A stretch of 64,000 bases of DNA from a virus: IMG/VR virus record IMGVR_UViG_3300040781_000091, positions 1 through 64,000 of that record; one strand, written 5' to 3'. The first letter of the stretch is position 1; the number at the start of each line of letters is the position of its first letter. A model generated the notes under the pieces. The model did no database searches and was not told the origin of the DNA. It was given only the letters and a program-made list of their open reading frames with translations. This document shows positions 15,412 through 24,276 of the stretch, piece by piece. Made by a program: the position numbers and the translations under genes.

Positions 15412-15653
15412 CTCGAAATAAACATAAACAAATCAGTAAGAGAGGACTGATCAGACATATTCGATCCTTGTAAAATTAGTACCATAGCGTCTGCTTCGTT
15501 GTAACATTCTATCCAACTATACTCGGAGTGTATCAATGATATCGGTATACAGAATCGATAATACACGGGTCTTAACCAAATCCATCTTTTAGAAGTAAGG
15601 CGTACAGGCCACCATGCAAATACTTTACATATGTCGCTGTACTCTGTTTGCAT
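15408..15653 (-). CDS. Hypothetical protein, paralogue B of the tail-anchored gene
   Basis: An 81-residue protein whose FAWWPVRLTSKRWIWLRPVYYRFC segment (two blocks) aligns with the gene at 15091-15411, followed by a similar ADAMVLILQ. It lacks the C-terminal membrane segment. The pair probably arose by tandem duplication. TAATG overlap with the exonuclease gene. Confidence 0.6.
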   Translation of the reverse strand: MQTEYSDICKVFAWWPVRLTSKRWIWLRPVYYRFCIPISLIHSEYSWIECYNEADAMVLILQGSNMSDQSSLTDLFMFISR

Positions 15654-16435
15654 TAACTCATCATCTTCTCAAGTGCAATTGCTACGCTTGCAGCAAAGTC
15701 TTTATCGAAATTTTCTTTGGTCTCGTCTAACGAATCCATGTTCGCTAATGCCCACTGCCAGTAGTCGAGCGGAACCTCTTCGAGTCGTTTTCCTTTGTGC
15801 TTACCCATCGGCATAGTTTCGAACACAATAGGCTCGTCTAACCATTCTTGCAATTGTTGTAAATACGGCTCATTTTCTTCGAGTACTTCTTGTTGAATTA
15901 ATACATCAACAAAATGTGATAATAGATATGCAGTTACCAGAGCATCGCTGTCTGCTCTGTGTGCATCGATTTTATGATCTGCAGGGTCGAGTATGTTAAA
16001 CCGGTATCTAAGATAGGGCAAGTTAAACGCAGACACAGTTGGGTCATTTCCGTATAACTTCTTAGCAATACGCATTGTGCATACCCAGGTTTTGTGCGAT
16101 ACATCGTACCTCTCTAACACTTTCATATCGTAGAAACTGTTATGTGCTACAATTGCTGCATCTTGTCCCAGAGCGCCTAACAACATTTTTAGATCATCGA
16201 CACCTTCGTCGAAATTGCGGCAACCAGCGACCATTTTATTAGTGATATTGGTTATCGCCGAAACTTCCGGAGTAATCGGCTCGTTCGGTTTGTACAACTC
16301 AACAAAGCGTTCCCAATTACCATCGTTATACATCACATAGCCGAGTTCGGTAACTTCTGCTTCGTTATAGTCCTTACTTGTGGTTTCTGTATCAAGAATG
16401 AGACAGTTTGTTAGAAATTCTGTTTTACGGTCCAT
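15653..16435 (-). CDS. DEDDh 3'-5' exonuclease, ExoX-like
   Basis: A 260-residue protein. Exonuclease motifs are LDTETT (D15, E17), AHNSFYDMKVLER and HRADSDALVT, giving the DEDDh set used by DNA polymerase III epsilon and exonuclease X. After ~190 residues a C-terminal domain begins PMGKHKGKRLEEVPLDY, like the FGKHKG domain of ExoX. It degrades DNA from 3' ends, for host DNA turnover or repair. The start at ATG 16435 follows GGGG at the right distance; an upstream GTG is possible. A sigma70-type promoter precedes it. Confidence 0.88.
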   Translation of the reverse strand: MDRKTEFLTNCLILDTETTSKDYNEAEVTELGYVMYNDGNWERFVELYKPNEPITPEVSAITNITNKMVAGCRNFDEGVDDLKMLLGALGQDAAIVAHNSFYDMKVLERYDVSHKTWVCTMRIAKKLYGNDPTVSAFNLPYLRYRFNILDPADHKIDAHRADSDALVTAYLLSHFVDVLIQQEVLEENEPYLQQLQEWLDEPIVFETMPMGKHKGKRLEEVPLDYWQWALANMDSLDETKENFDKDFAASVAIALEKMMS

Positions 16436-16464
16436 ACGCACCCCGTTATTATGTTATTACAGTA

Positions 16465-16493
16465 ATTGTAACACAACAATAAGGAGACGTCAA
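16465..16493 (-). promoter_or_regulatory. Sigma70-type promoter for exonuclease operon
   Basis: Minus strand TTGACG (16493-16488), 17-bp spacer ending TGTGT, TACAAT (16470-16465). Confidence 0.6.
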
Positions 16494-16499
16494 TCTAAT

Positions 16500-17915
16500 T
16501 TAGCTAATACTAAATGCAATCTTATCTTTGGGGCGCGAGGTTGCGTAATAGTTGGAGCCAGCGTTAAATTCTATCTTACCTTTCACTACTGGCGGATACT
16601 TAACATTGAACCTATCAAATACCAAATCATCACCGGATTTTCTCACGTGACTATGTAACTGTATGAAAGAGATTCTTGCAAGTACCTTCTTAAAAAATGT
16701 AGTTGGCTTCATTGCATTTAAGTGTGCAGAAACTAACCGTGCTAGACCTGCCATAGTGTGAAAGCCTGCAGTATACGCAGGGTGATCTAGTTTAGCGTCA
16801 GGGTATGCTTTTAGTAATTTTTTGATATTTTTAGAATTACCTAAATACTCTTTGTCGCCATTCTTAATTAGATAAACAATTTCCTCAGCATCACTACGAT
16901 CAATCATACCATACATCTGACCTAGCTTCAGCGGTCCGCTTAGACTGGTATTTTCGGAGATAATATTAATTGCATCGATAAGTGGCTTATACTTTGCAAG
17001 GAATTGGTCGTCAAACTCGTGTGTGTTTAAAATGTGAACAATAGATTTCAAGCTAGCAGAAACACCACCTTTAGCTTTCGAGCTAATGCCAATTTTATCG
17101 CCACCACCCGATACGAAAGAGTCGACGAGAGGAGTAGATTGTCCGGGTGGAAATGTAATCCACGATAAATCAGTAAAGCTCTTGTCTACTAATAAATCCC
17201 TTTGTGCTCTTTGCCAATCGCCCGTTAATAAATTTGGAGATTTTAATAAAGCAATCGGACCAGCTATCTCACCGATGTATTTCTCGATAACTTGTCTGTA
17301 CTCTGCTGCGCCAGTAACTGGCTCGGAAGTACCGTTGTACACCTGTAATAAGATATTATATATTATCCCCTTTAGCGGTTCTTTTATATTAGACTGCTTG
17401 ACGACTTTTAGAATTCCGGCGGGCGTTAATCTCTTTCCTCCGATTAAATCACTCGGCTTTACTTTTGCAGTCTCTGAGTGTGTTACTTTAGAATCCTTTA
17501 AGGTGAACCCGTATTCGTTTTTAAACTGTGTATTAGTCCATGCGTTGCCGTGTTGACTAACATCCGTCCTTTGCCCATAACGAACAAATGCAACTCTACG
17601 ATTATCTTCTGTTTTCCAGACGGTCATCATAGCCGCCTTATTAGGGCTGTTAGAGAAGTGTAAATCACTCTTGCGGATTCTTAACTGACGTGCTTTTTCT
17701 AAAACTGCGTTTTGTGCTTTTTCGGCCGCAGTTAATGGCTCCGGCTCGTCGGAAGAATCATCTTCAAACGCACCTGAGTCAGGAAAGTTAAAGATTGCCC
17801 AGAGTGTAATTTCTTGTTTTGTTTTAGGATTAACAAAGACTTGGCCAGGGCGAGTCGAGCCTATTCTACTAGCCTCGTCTATACGCCCTGGCGCAAACAG
17901 TTCTACTAACCGCAT
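16500..17915 (-). CDS. Putative virion protein with capsid-targeting-like N-terminus
   Basis: A 471-residue protein. The N-terminus MRLVELFAPGRIDEAS has the M(K/R)-hydrophobic-acidic pattern seen on other small proteins here and an IDE/A site of the (I/L)xE type. No enzymatic motif was recognised in the remaining ~450 residues, which look mainly globular alpha/beta. It could be an injected internal protein (inference). The SD is weak. It follows the acidic gene at 17922. Confidence 0.6.
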   Translation of the reverse strand: MRLVELFAPGRIDEASRIGSTRPGQVFVNPKTKQEITLWAIFNFPDSGAFEDDSSDEPEPLTAAEKAQNAVLEKARQLRIRKSDLHFSNSPNKAAMMTVWKTEDNRRVAFVRYGQRTDVSQHGNAWTNTQFKNEYGFTLKDSKVTHSETAKVKPSDLIGGKRLTPAGILKVVKQSNIKEPLKGIIYNILLQVYNGTSEPVTGAAEYRQVIEKYIGEIAGPIALLKSPNLLTGDWQRAQRDLLVDKSFTDLSWITFPPGQSTPLVDSFVSGGGDKIGISSKAKGGVSASLKSIVHILNTHEFDDQFLAKYKPLIDAINIISENTSLSGPLKLGQMYGMIDRSDAEEIVYLIKNGDKEYLGNSKNIKKLLKAYPDAKLDHPAYTAGFHTMAGLARLVSAHLNAMKPTTFFKKVLARISFIQLHSHVRKSGDDLVFDRFNVKYPPVVKGKIEFNAGSNYYATSRPKDKIAFSIS

Positions 17916-17921
17916 AAAGTA

Positions 17922-18998
17922 TTAACCGAATAGTGCGTTTAGTGCTTTTACCACATCAACGTCTGCACCTTCTTTCAGGGATTCGTCGATGTTATCTTGT
18001 GAGTTAGAAAAGTTAGCGTATGCTTCGCTTTCGTCATCAGCTGCCTGAGTCTGCATTTCGGATTCGCTACCCTCTGGCACCGGACGATAATCGTCGTCAC
18101 TAATTTCTTCGCCGCCCATATCGTAGTCGCTATCGTCGATTTCTTCTGCGTCGAGTTCTTCAACATCATATCCGTCTATTGATTCGCCCACTACTTTGGC
18201 ATGTATGCGCTGAATAAATTCAGGCTTCATTGCCCATAGCTTGTCTGCATCGTAGTAACGATCGCTCATCGAAATACCCATATCTTGCATGTACTGGATT
18301 TTAGCAATAAGATCCCCTATGTCAGTATCTGCATCTGAGTATTTAACTTCGCCTGTAGGCTCAGAAACAACCTCCGGTTCTAGGTCTGGGTCGTCGCCGA
18401 GATCAACAATCGTGTCGTCGACTTCGACTTCATCTTCGTCTTCGACATCCGGCTCTGCTTCTTCTAGGTCTTTATTCATCGATGAATCAGTGAAAGGTGA
18501 ATCTTCGCCATCGGCGTTATCATACTGCTCTCCGATGCCATCTATACCAGCTAATGCTCTAAGCTCTTCCATGTCTGGATCCCATTCTTGCTCCCACTCT
18601 GGAAGTTCGTCGTCGAAGTAGTCTGCATCAGCAGAAGTCCACTCTTCCTCTGGTTCTGAAACAACAACAACCGGTGTTTCGTCTAGCTCGACGTCATCGG
18701 ACTCTGTGTCGGTACCGTCGGTATATTCGTTGTCGTACTCATAATCTTCCGGCTCGTCAATTTCGTCTTCTGCAAGATCGATAACCTGGTCGTAGATTTC
18801 GTTTTCTTCGATAGTAGATTCTGTTACATCGTTAGACGGAAAACAAGACTCGCAATCATAGCTGCCGCATCCGCAACCAGCTTCCTCGAGCTCCTCTGAT
18901 CCTTCTTCTTCCTGATCTGCTAATACTTCTTCTGCATCAGGACCATCTTCGATGATCTTCATCCATTTTTCTAAGTCTTCCATATGTGTTCCACTCAT
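17922..18998 (-). CDS. Very acidic protein with four-cysteine knuckle
   Basis: A 358-residue protein extremely rich in Asp and Glu, largely low-complexity. Residues ~40-55 hold GCGCGSYDCESCFPS (C42, C44, C49, C52), a compact cluster suited to zinc. DMEELRALAGIDGIGE is a short helix recalling the LQELAGIEE of the protein at 46967. I recall similar CGCG-x-(W/Y)-DC-x-x-CFP clusters in marine T4-like phage proteins. The start at 18998 follows GGAGAAGAAC. It may be a DNA mimic, scaffold or assembly protein; function unknown. Confidence 0.6.
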   Translation of the reverse strand: MSGTHMEDLEKWMKIIEDGPDAEEVLADQEEEGSEELEEAGCGCGSYDCESCFPSNDVTESTIEENEIYDQVIDLAEDEIDEPEDYEYDNEYTDGTDTESDDVELDETPVVVVSEPEEEWTSADADYFDDELPEWEQEWDPDMEELRALAGIDGIGEQYDNADGEDSPFTDSSMNKDLEEAEPDVEDEDEVEVDDTIVDLGDDPDLEPEVVSEPTGEVKYSDADTDIGDLIAKIQYMQDMGISMSDRYYDADKLWAMKPEFIQRIHAKVVGESIDGYDVEELDAEEIDDSDYDMGGEEISDDDYRPVPEGSESEMQTQAADDESEAYANFSNSQDNIDESLKEGADVDVVKALNALFG

Positions 18999-19566
18999 GT
19001 TCTTCTCCTTTAAACTTTATTTCGTCCCGGTTGTCTTCGCCATAAGACATCGGGGATAGTGATCCGTCGTTACCGGTCGAAGCAAAGTTATCTGCTGCTA
19101 GTTCTTCCGGGGCTAGTGTTACGTTAGAAATTGGATATGTACCGTCTTGACTATCGACGTTGCAAATGACGCTCTTACCGTCGAGTGCATATGCAACAAA
19201 AACGCCGAATCCTTCGCCGTTTCCTGCACCGTATATATCGTTGATCTTTACCATGTCGCCGGCTTGGAGCTCCGGCTTATCGAGGAGGGAGTGAACATCG
19301 TTGTCGATCTCGTCGTAACGTTGTTCGTCTGAATTTCCAACATAAAAGCTATCTGCTGAATCAACAACTGCTTCTAAGTCAGAAACGGGATATTCTTGGT
19401 TAGTTCCTTTTACGTCTACAATACACTTACCACTAACAGGAGAAAATCCAACATATCGCCCTACTCCGCCGCCATATTCCTTGCTTATCTGCACAACTTC
19501 ACCTTCTTCAAAAGGTACGGTTTGACCTCCGTTGATTGCAGTTAACCATGTATACATGTCTGACAT
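18937..19566 (-). CDS. Protein with two SH3-like repeats
   Basis: A 209-residue protein starting MSDMYTWLTAINGG; the longer frame runs into the promoter. Two repeats align: FEEGEVVQISKEYGGG...GKCIVDV...YPVSDLE and LQAGDMVKINDIYGAG...KSVICNV...YPISNVT. Each is about 50 residues and looks like a small beta barrel. The C-terminus is acidic. A late promoter lies about 30 bases upstream, so expression is probably late. Confidence 0.65.
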   Translation of the reverse strand: MSDMYTWLTAINGGQTVPFEEGEVVQISKEYGGGVGRYVGFSPVSGKCIVDVKGTNQEYPVSDLEAVVDSADSFYVGNSDEQRYDEIDNDVHSLLDKPELQAGDMVKINDIYGAGNGEGFGVFVAYALDGKSVICNVDSQDGTYPISNVTLAPEELAADNFASTGNDGSLSPMSYGEDNRDEIKFKGEEHEWNTYGRLRKMDEDHRRWS

Positions 19567-19595
19567 TGATAAACACCTTTTTCTTATGTTTCGTG

Positions 19596-19603
19596 TATTT
19601 ATC
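19596..19603 (-). promoter_or_regulatory. Late promoter GATAAATA
   Basis: Minus strand GATAAATA followed by a leader of about 25 bases with AAAGGTG before the ATG at 19566. Confidence 0.6.
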
Positions 19604-19655
19604 AAAGTTATTGGAATTGAGCTGTAAAAGTTTCTCCGGTTAAAAATGTAGGTAG

Positions 19656-20999
19656 TTACTTGATTTTGCTAGAGTGATCTGCTTCTTCTTTATCTTCGCG
19701 CAATTCTACAAAGCGAGGCAAAAACAAGCTATCTACGCCCTGGCGAGATTTGTCCTTGCTTGCAATTCGTTCATTGTACAACACAGTTACTATACGACCC
19801 ATCCATTCTTGGATATTTGCAGTAATCTCATCTCGCAATTCGTCGCTGAATCCACTAATACTAACTTCTAGCATACGATCAGATGATGCACACACAAGAG
19901 AGCCCATTTTATTCTCGTTTTTAGTACCAGGGGTGCCTGGGTTCCAGCCGATTACTTCTAGGTCACAATCATTTTCGGCCTTCATTTTTACAAGGTGCTG
20001 ACTACGCTTATCTTCCCAAGGACTGGTTATGTTCTTGAGCATAATTCCCTCTTCGCCAGCAGCAAGTGCTTCTTCGTAATGCGCCAGGGCCTCGTCGAGG
20101 GATTGCACTATTCTCCACTCTATGAGATGGTACATATCACTTTTCGGAGCATCGTTAATTACTGTCTGTAAATTAGCAAAACGGGTTTTGTACGGAGTAC
20201 TATCTTTAAATTCGAAGAATGCATCGTAATCAATCATATCCCAAATACGCATACGGACCCGGGATGCTTCTGCTTTACTAATTGTTCCCCTTACTGCTTT
20301 GTTAAGGATTCCGTTTCCTTTTTTGCGGGACATAACCGAGCCATCAGTTTCGAGAACAACAAGCTCACCGTCGAAGACAACACTCGATCCCACCGTGTTC
20401 CCAAGAGCAATAAAGTCGACATCAAAACAGTCGTACAAATCAACCAACTTACCAGAGCGGCCCCGTATAGTGATACTCTCCCCATTTCCATCGTTTGCTT
20501 GATAAATGACATTAACACGCATCCCATCGGCCTTAAGTTGACTGTAAGCAGGCCATTGTATTTTTTGAATAGTTTTGTCGTCGTACCCCTTTCCTAGCAA
20601 GCACGGATAGGTAGGAACTAATCCTTTCCATACTTTATTTACCGTGGATTCTTGTACCCCACATCGCAGATCTTTTTTAATAATGCGCTCTGCAACAACA
20701 GCGGAGTCCGGGTCCATATTCGATAGTAGTTCGGTGAGAAGTTTGATTGCGGCATTGCCGGTGACTTTGCGTTCGGAGAATTGGTCTAGGTGAGAGATGA
20801 ACCACGCAACGTCTTTGGTGCCGGTTGCAGTGTATTCTGGAATTTTTCTAATATAAAACTGAATGAACGGGCTGAGTGCGTGATAGATTGCATCCTGCAA
20901 CTGTGTATTAGTTGCATTGTCCTTTAGGATTTCAATCTTGTCATTACGGCCGGAAGTATTTTCCAGCAAGTTCATTACACTATATACTTCGCAAGTCAT
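19656..20999 (-). CDS. ATP-dependent DNA ligase
   Basis: A 447-residue ligase of the T4 gp30 type. The adenylated lysine is K156 in QLKADGMRVNV. Later nucleotidyltransferase motifs are FDGELVV, EGIMLKN and HLVKMK, followed by an OB-fold region (GWNPGTPGTKNENKMGSL). A helical N-terminal domain of ~140 residues precedes the catalytic core, as in T4. It seals nicks during replication and recombination. It overlaps the preceding gene by 20 bases; AAAGGA precedes the ATG. Confidence 0.95.
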   Translation of the reverse strand: MTCEVYSVMNLLENTSGRNDKIEILKDNATNTQLQDAIYHALSPFIQFYIRKIPEYTATGTKDVAWFISHLDQFSERKVTGNAAIKLLTELLSNMDPDSAVVAERIIKKDLRCGVQESTVNKVWKGLVPTYPCLLGKGYDDKTIQKIQWPAYSQLKADGMRVNVIYQANDGNGESITIRGRSGKLVDLYDCFDVDFIALGNTVGSSVVFDGELVVLETDGSVMSRKKGNGILNKAVRGTISKAEASRVRMRIWDMIDYDAFFEFKDSTPYKTRFANLQTVINDAPKSDMYHLIEWRIVQSLDEALAHYEEALAAGEEGIMLKNITSPWEDKRSQHLVKMKAENDCDLEVIGWNPGTPGTKNENKMGSLVCASSDRMLEVSISGFSDELRDEITANIQEWMGRIVTVLYNERIASKDKSRQGVDSLFLPRFVELREDKEEADHSSKIK

Positions 21000-21270
21000 C
21001 CCAATTGTCCTTTATGTGTATAACTCGTTTAAGACGTTCTAACACCATATCATCGACGGAAAGAACACCAAATCCCTCACTTTCACAAACATAGTATACA
21101 TCCATTCTATTAATAATGCTACCTTTTCCTGACAGAAAATTTTCTTCGGCAACTTGCTTGATGTATACCGTTCCTTTTTCCGGCACGAGCGGCCGCGGAC
21201 TAGGAGCACAATATCCGCCCCCACCATCACCATCTAGTTTACAATTTATAAACTTCGGAATTCTTTTCAT
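20980..21270 (-). CDS. Hypothetical protein
   Basis: A 96-residue protein with a glycine-rich loop (GDGGGGYCAPSPRP) and two probable strands (GTVYIKQV, MDVYYVCE). It overlaps both neighbours by 20-30 bases. Function not recognised. Confidence 0.5.
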   Translation of the reverse strand: MKRIPKFINCKLDGDGGGGYCAPSPRPLVPEKGTVYIKQVAEENFLSGKGSIINRMDVYYVCESEGFGVLSVDDMVLERLKRVIHIKDNWDDLRSI

Positions 21271-21622
21271 ATGGGCATTGCATGTTGTTTTTTTGCAGAC
21301 ATTCGTAATACTGTAAATCTTTGTTTTCTAACCATTCCCACCCTGACACAGAAAATAGATAACCATTACAGTCTCGACACATTACCTTCACTTCGTCGTC
21401 ATATGCCGGCTCTACATCCTTGGCCCAATCCAACTGCTCGACATCAGGATACAGTATCTTAATCATAGTTGCATCTTCGTCGGTTACTTGATAATACTTT
21501 GCATCACGTATGCCCCACTCTTTATGGGGAGACACTGATCTATACTTACGGTCTTCCATGTAATTATGGAAATTCCTGTGTTCCAGTTTTACGACAGGTG
21601 CCCGGTATCCTAATAATTTCAT
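21239..21622 (-). CDS. Hypothetical protein with possible zinc site
   Basis: A 127-residue protein. The C-terminal third has CRDCNGYLF and, about 20 residues on, CLQKNNMQCPY, which could form a four-cysteine zinc site. The N-terminal part is basic and tyrosine-rich. TAATG overlap with the upstream gene. Function unknown. Confidence 0.5.
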   Translation of the reverse strand: MKLLGYRAPVVKLEHRNFHNYMEDRKYRSVSPHKEWGIRDAKYYQVTDEDATMIKILYPDVEQLDWAKDVEPAYDDEVKVMCRDCNGYLFSVSGWEWLENKDLQYYECLQKNNMQCPYEKNSEVYKL

Positions 21623-21906
21623 TAGTGTATTACCCTCGCAATTTCGTATCCGAGATCAGCAAACAACTCTGAATTCTGTTCATATATCTCTAGGGCCTGC
21701 ATCAACGATTCGTTATCGTCTGGGTCAAACTCAGGAAGAATAATAACCCGAACAATATCATATCCTGCAAACACATCGTCAAAAATTTCAGATCGACTGT
21801 GTTGTGATCCCCGAGGAACAAAGACAGCAATAAAATCATCAAAGCTAATTTTGTCGTCTGCGGGTATAAGGACACAGTTTTCATCAAAAGTAATTATATC
21901 GTTCAT
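21622..21906 (-). CDS. Hypothetical acidic protein
   Basis: A 94-residue acidic alpha/beta protein (DDFIAVFVPRGSQHSRSEIFD; EFDPDDNESLMQALE). It is coupled to ftsH by an ATGA overlap. Function unknown; an FtsH adaptor is conceivable from position alone. Confidence 0.5.
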   Translation of the reverse strand: MNDIITFDENCVLIPADDKISFDDFIAVFVPRGSQHSRSEIFDDVFAGYDIVRVIILPEFDPDDNESLMQALEIYEQNSELFADLGYEIARVIH

Positions 21907-23684
21907 TTCTCATCCATAATCTGCGAAATAATATCTTCGCCGATTGTTTCGTGTTCAATTAGTGCTGCGGCCATGGCGTCTAATTTGTCACGATTAGCCT
22001 CTAGTATTCTCGTCGCTTGCTTGTAATTTTTCTCCAAAATTTCAGCAATTTGTGACTCGACTTGACCCAAGGTTATACTTGATAGCACACTAGATCCTAC
22101 TTTATCTAATTTACTAAAATTCATGACACCTAGTTCGCTGAATCCCCATTCGGTTACCATCTTACGCGCAATCTCAGTTGCCCTAGCAATATCACTGCTC
22201 GCGCCGGTGGTAACTTTATTAGAACCATACTTCAGCTCTTCTGCAATGCGCCCTCCGAACAAGGAGCAGATAGAACTGTTTAGATATTCGAGGCTATGAC
22301 TGTAGCGTTCCTCTTCTGGTAAAAATTGCGTCACACCCAGGGCGCGGCCCCGGGGAATGATACTGACCTTGTAAACAGGATCATGGTCCGGTGAGAGCCT
22401 ACCGACGATAGCATGACCGGCTTCGTGGTAAGCAGTTTGCTCTAGATCTAGTGGCTTCATTTCCTTAGGACTTTCAGCACCCATCATTACCTTATCCTTA
22501 GACCTTTCTAAATCGGATATAGTAACCTCTGACCGCTGTTCACGTGCAACAAAAATTGCAGCTTCGTTGATTAGCTTTTTAAGTTCGGCGCCGGAGAAGC
22601 CGGGTGTTCCTTTTGCAATTTGCTGCACATCTACAAGGCTAACATCTCGGTTAATTTTCTGAAGGTGTAAATTGAGAATCTTTTCTCTGGCCTGTACGTC
22701 TGGTAGGCTAATATTAATAATACGATCAAATCTACCAGGACGCATCAATGCAGGATCAAGTACATCGGGTCGGTTAGTTGCAGCAATTACCAACACCCCA
22801 TGATCATCTTCGAATCCATCCATCTCTACAAGGAGCTGGTTAAGAGTTTGATCTTGTTCGCGTCCAGAGCCGCTAGCAGCATCTCCGCGAGATCTTCCTA
22901 GGGCATCGATCTCGTCGATAAAAATGATAGAAGGTGCTACCGACTTGGCCTGGGTGAATAAGCTACGCACCCTGCCGGCACCTACACCCACAAACATCTC
23001 AACAAATTCAGACCCAGATACTTCAAAAAACGGAACGCCGGCTTCGCCTGCAATTGCTCTTGCTAGTAGTGTCTTACCGGTTCCCGGCTCTCCGGCTAAT
23101 AGTATTCCTTTAGGAAATTCTGCTTTTGCTTTACGGTAGTCCTCGGGTCTTTTTAGAAAGTCAATTACTTCCTTTGCTTCGTCGTGTTCGCCGGGGTTTG
23201 AAATTACATCGCTAAGGCGTGTTTTATTCTTCTCTGGGTCAATTAAACGGGCTTTTGTCTTTCCGAAGCTAAGAATGCCGTCGCCGTTTTTCTTACCTAA
23301 CCGGACAATAAAGAACACTAGTATAAGCACAGGAATTACACCGAACATTAGCATCCCGAACCAACCAATTGGCTGTGGCGGCAGTTCTGCATTTACTAAT
23401 GCACCGTGAGAAATCGCCTTGTCTACTATATACGCAGGGTCGCCTGCAGACACGGTACGGTATAATTCGGAGTTACCTTTTAGAGTATAAACAATTGTCC
23501 GTTCGTCTGACTCGATGTCAATTTCGTCAACCAACTGAACATTAGTAACGAGGTGCGAATAAGGAGAATTGTTGTAGTCCGGGCCGAAGAACAATGGTTT
23601 GATAATAAACAACCAAGCTAGGCCGCCGATGGCACATAACCAAACTATACCCACAAGGCCATTGCGTGTTTTTGATTCACTCAT
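21903..23684 (-). CDS. ftsH: FtsH membrane AAA+ zinc protease
   Basis: A complete 593-residue FtsH. Two membrane helices (~12-30 and ~108-128) flank a short outer domain. The AAA+ module has Walker A GEPGTGKT (198-205), pore segment [14 protein letters not shown], Walker B IIFIDEID (253-260) and [20 protein letters not shown]. The peptidase has HEAGH (H420, H424) and the probable third zinc ligand D498 in SSDIARAT. It extracts and degrades membrane and soluble proteins. Phage FtsH could remove host membrane or photosystem/respiratory proteins, or regulators; the target is unknown. Confidence 0.97.
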   Translation of the reverse strand: MSESKTRNGLVGIVWLCAIGGLAWLFIIKPLFFGPDYNNSPYSHLVTNVQLVDEIDIESDERTIVYTLKGNSELYRTVSAGDPAYIVDKAISHGALVNAELPPQPIGWFGMLMFGVIPVLILVFFIVRLGKKNGDGILSFGKTKARLIDPEKNKTRLSDVISNPGEHDEAKEVIDFLKRPEDYRKAKAEFPKGILLAGEPGTGKTLLARAIAGEAGVPFFEVSGSEFVEMFVGVGAGRVRSLFTQAKSVAPSIIFIDEIDALGRSRGDAASGSGREQDQTLNQLLVEMDGFEDDHGVLVIAATNRPDVLDPALMRPGRFDRIINISLPDVQAREKILNLHLQKINRDVSLVDVQQIAKGTPGFSGAELKKLINEAAIFVAREQRSEVTISDLERSKDKVMMGAESPKEMKPLDLEQTAYHEAGHAIVGRLSPDHDPVYKVSIIPRGRALGVTQFLPEEERYSHSLEYLNSSICSLFGGRIAEELKYGSNKVTTGASSDIARATEIARKMVTEWGFSELGVMNFSKLDKVGSSVLSSITLGQVESQIAEILEKNYKQATRILEANRDKLDAMAAALIEHETIGEDIISQIMDEK

Positions 23685-23685
23685 A

Positions 23686-23895
23686 CTATACCTTCCAGGT
23701 TATGCTCGACGTAAGTAACGTGTCGATTTCTTTATTGACAACTCTGTCGATGTCTTCAACAGTAGCAGTCTGATATGCTCGGGGATAGTGTATCTCGCAA
23801 TATGCGGTTCGTATTACAGTGGGGAGTCTACATTCGCATTCTAGGTGGTCGATCCACTGACAGGTCTTGGGGATAAATTCGATTTGATTATTCAT
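23686..23895 (-). CDS. Small zinc-type protein resembling the GcrA C-terminus
   Basis: A 69-residue protein. CQWIDHLECECRLP, then YCEIHYPRAYQ resembles the C-terminal CQW...C(G)...YC--H--RAY region of GcrA, a cell-cycle transcription factor of Alphaproteobacteria. The DNA-binding N-terminal helix-turn-helix of GcrA is absent. It could be a stand-alone zinc module that competes with a host factor (speculative). Good GGAGG site; a sigma70-type promoter is just upstream. It is followed by ftsH. Confidence 0.5.
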   Translation of the reverse strand: MNNQIEFIPKTCQWIDHLECECRLPTVIRTAYCEIHYPRAYQTATVEDIDRVVNKEIDTLLTSSITWKV

Positions 23896-23914
23896 ACAAC
23901 CTCCGTTTTGTTTT

Positions 23915-23942
23915 ATTATACACTAAAACAGGTCGATGTCAA
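23915..23942 (-). promoter_or_regulatory. Sigma70-type promoter for GcrA-like gene and ftsH
   Basis: Minus strand TTGACA (23942-23937), 16-bp spacer ending AGTG, TATAAT (23920-23915). Confidence 0.72.
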
Positions 23943-24264
23943 GATCATCCTCTGTTAACAGCTCGATTATGACATATTCATAATCGTGCTCTAAACATAC
24001 ATCAATTATATCCATTAAATCATAATCTATCTCGGTAGTGGCGTGCCAATAAACCTTGAGGGGATCGTTTGCAAATCCGGATAATACTTCTTTCGAATTT
24101 TGTAAATATTCATCAAATGATCGACATTGATTATCGTCGAATACACCGATTGCAGAACGAAGAATATCTTGCTGCTGTATTAATTTAATTTTTCTTATTA
24201 GCACACCGTCTGGGCCGACGATATTATATTCTGTTCCGAGACTGTTTAAATTTTTTGTCCGCAT
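23923..24264 (-). CDS. Hypothetical protein
   Basis: A 113-residue acidic protein starting MRTKNLNSLGTEYN; a TTG four codons upstream is possible. It ends in a strand-helix pattern (YEYVIIELLTEDDLDIDLF). Function not recognised. It is downstream of the sulfotransferase-like gene. Confidence 0.5.
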   Translation of the reverse strand: MRTKNLNSLGTEYNIVGPDGVLIRKIKLIQQQDILRSAIGVFDDNQCRSFDEYLQNSKEVLSGFANDPLKVYWHATTEIDYDLMDIIDVCLEHDYEYVIIELLTEDDLDIDLF

Positions 24265-24276
24265 ATTATTATCCAA

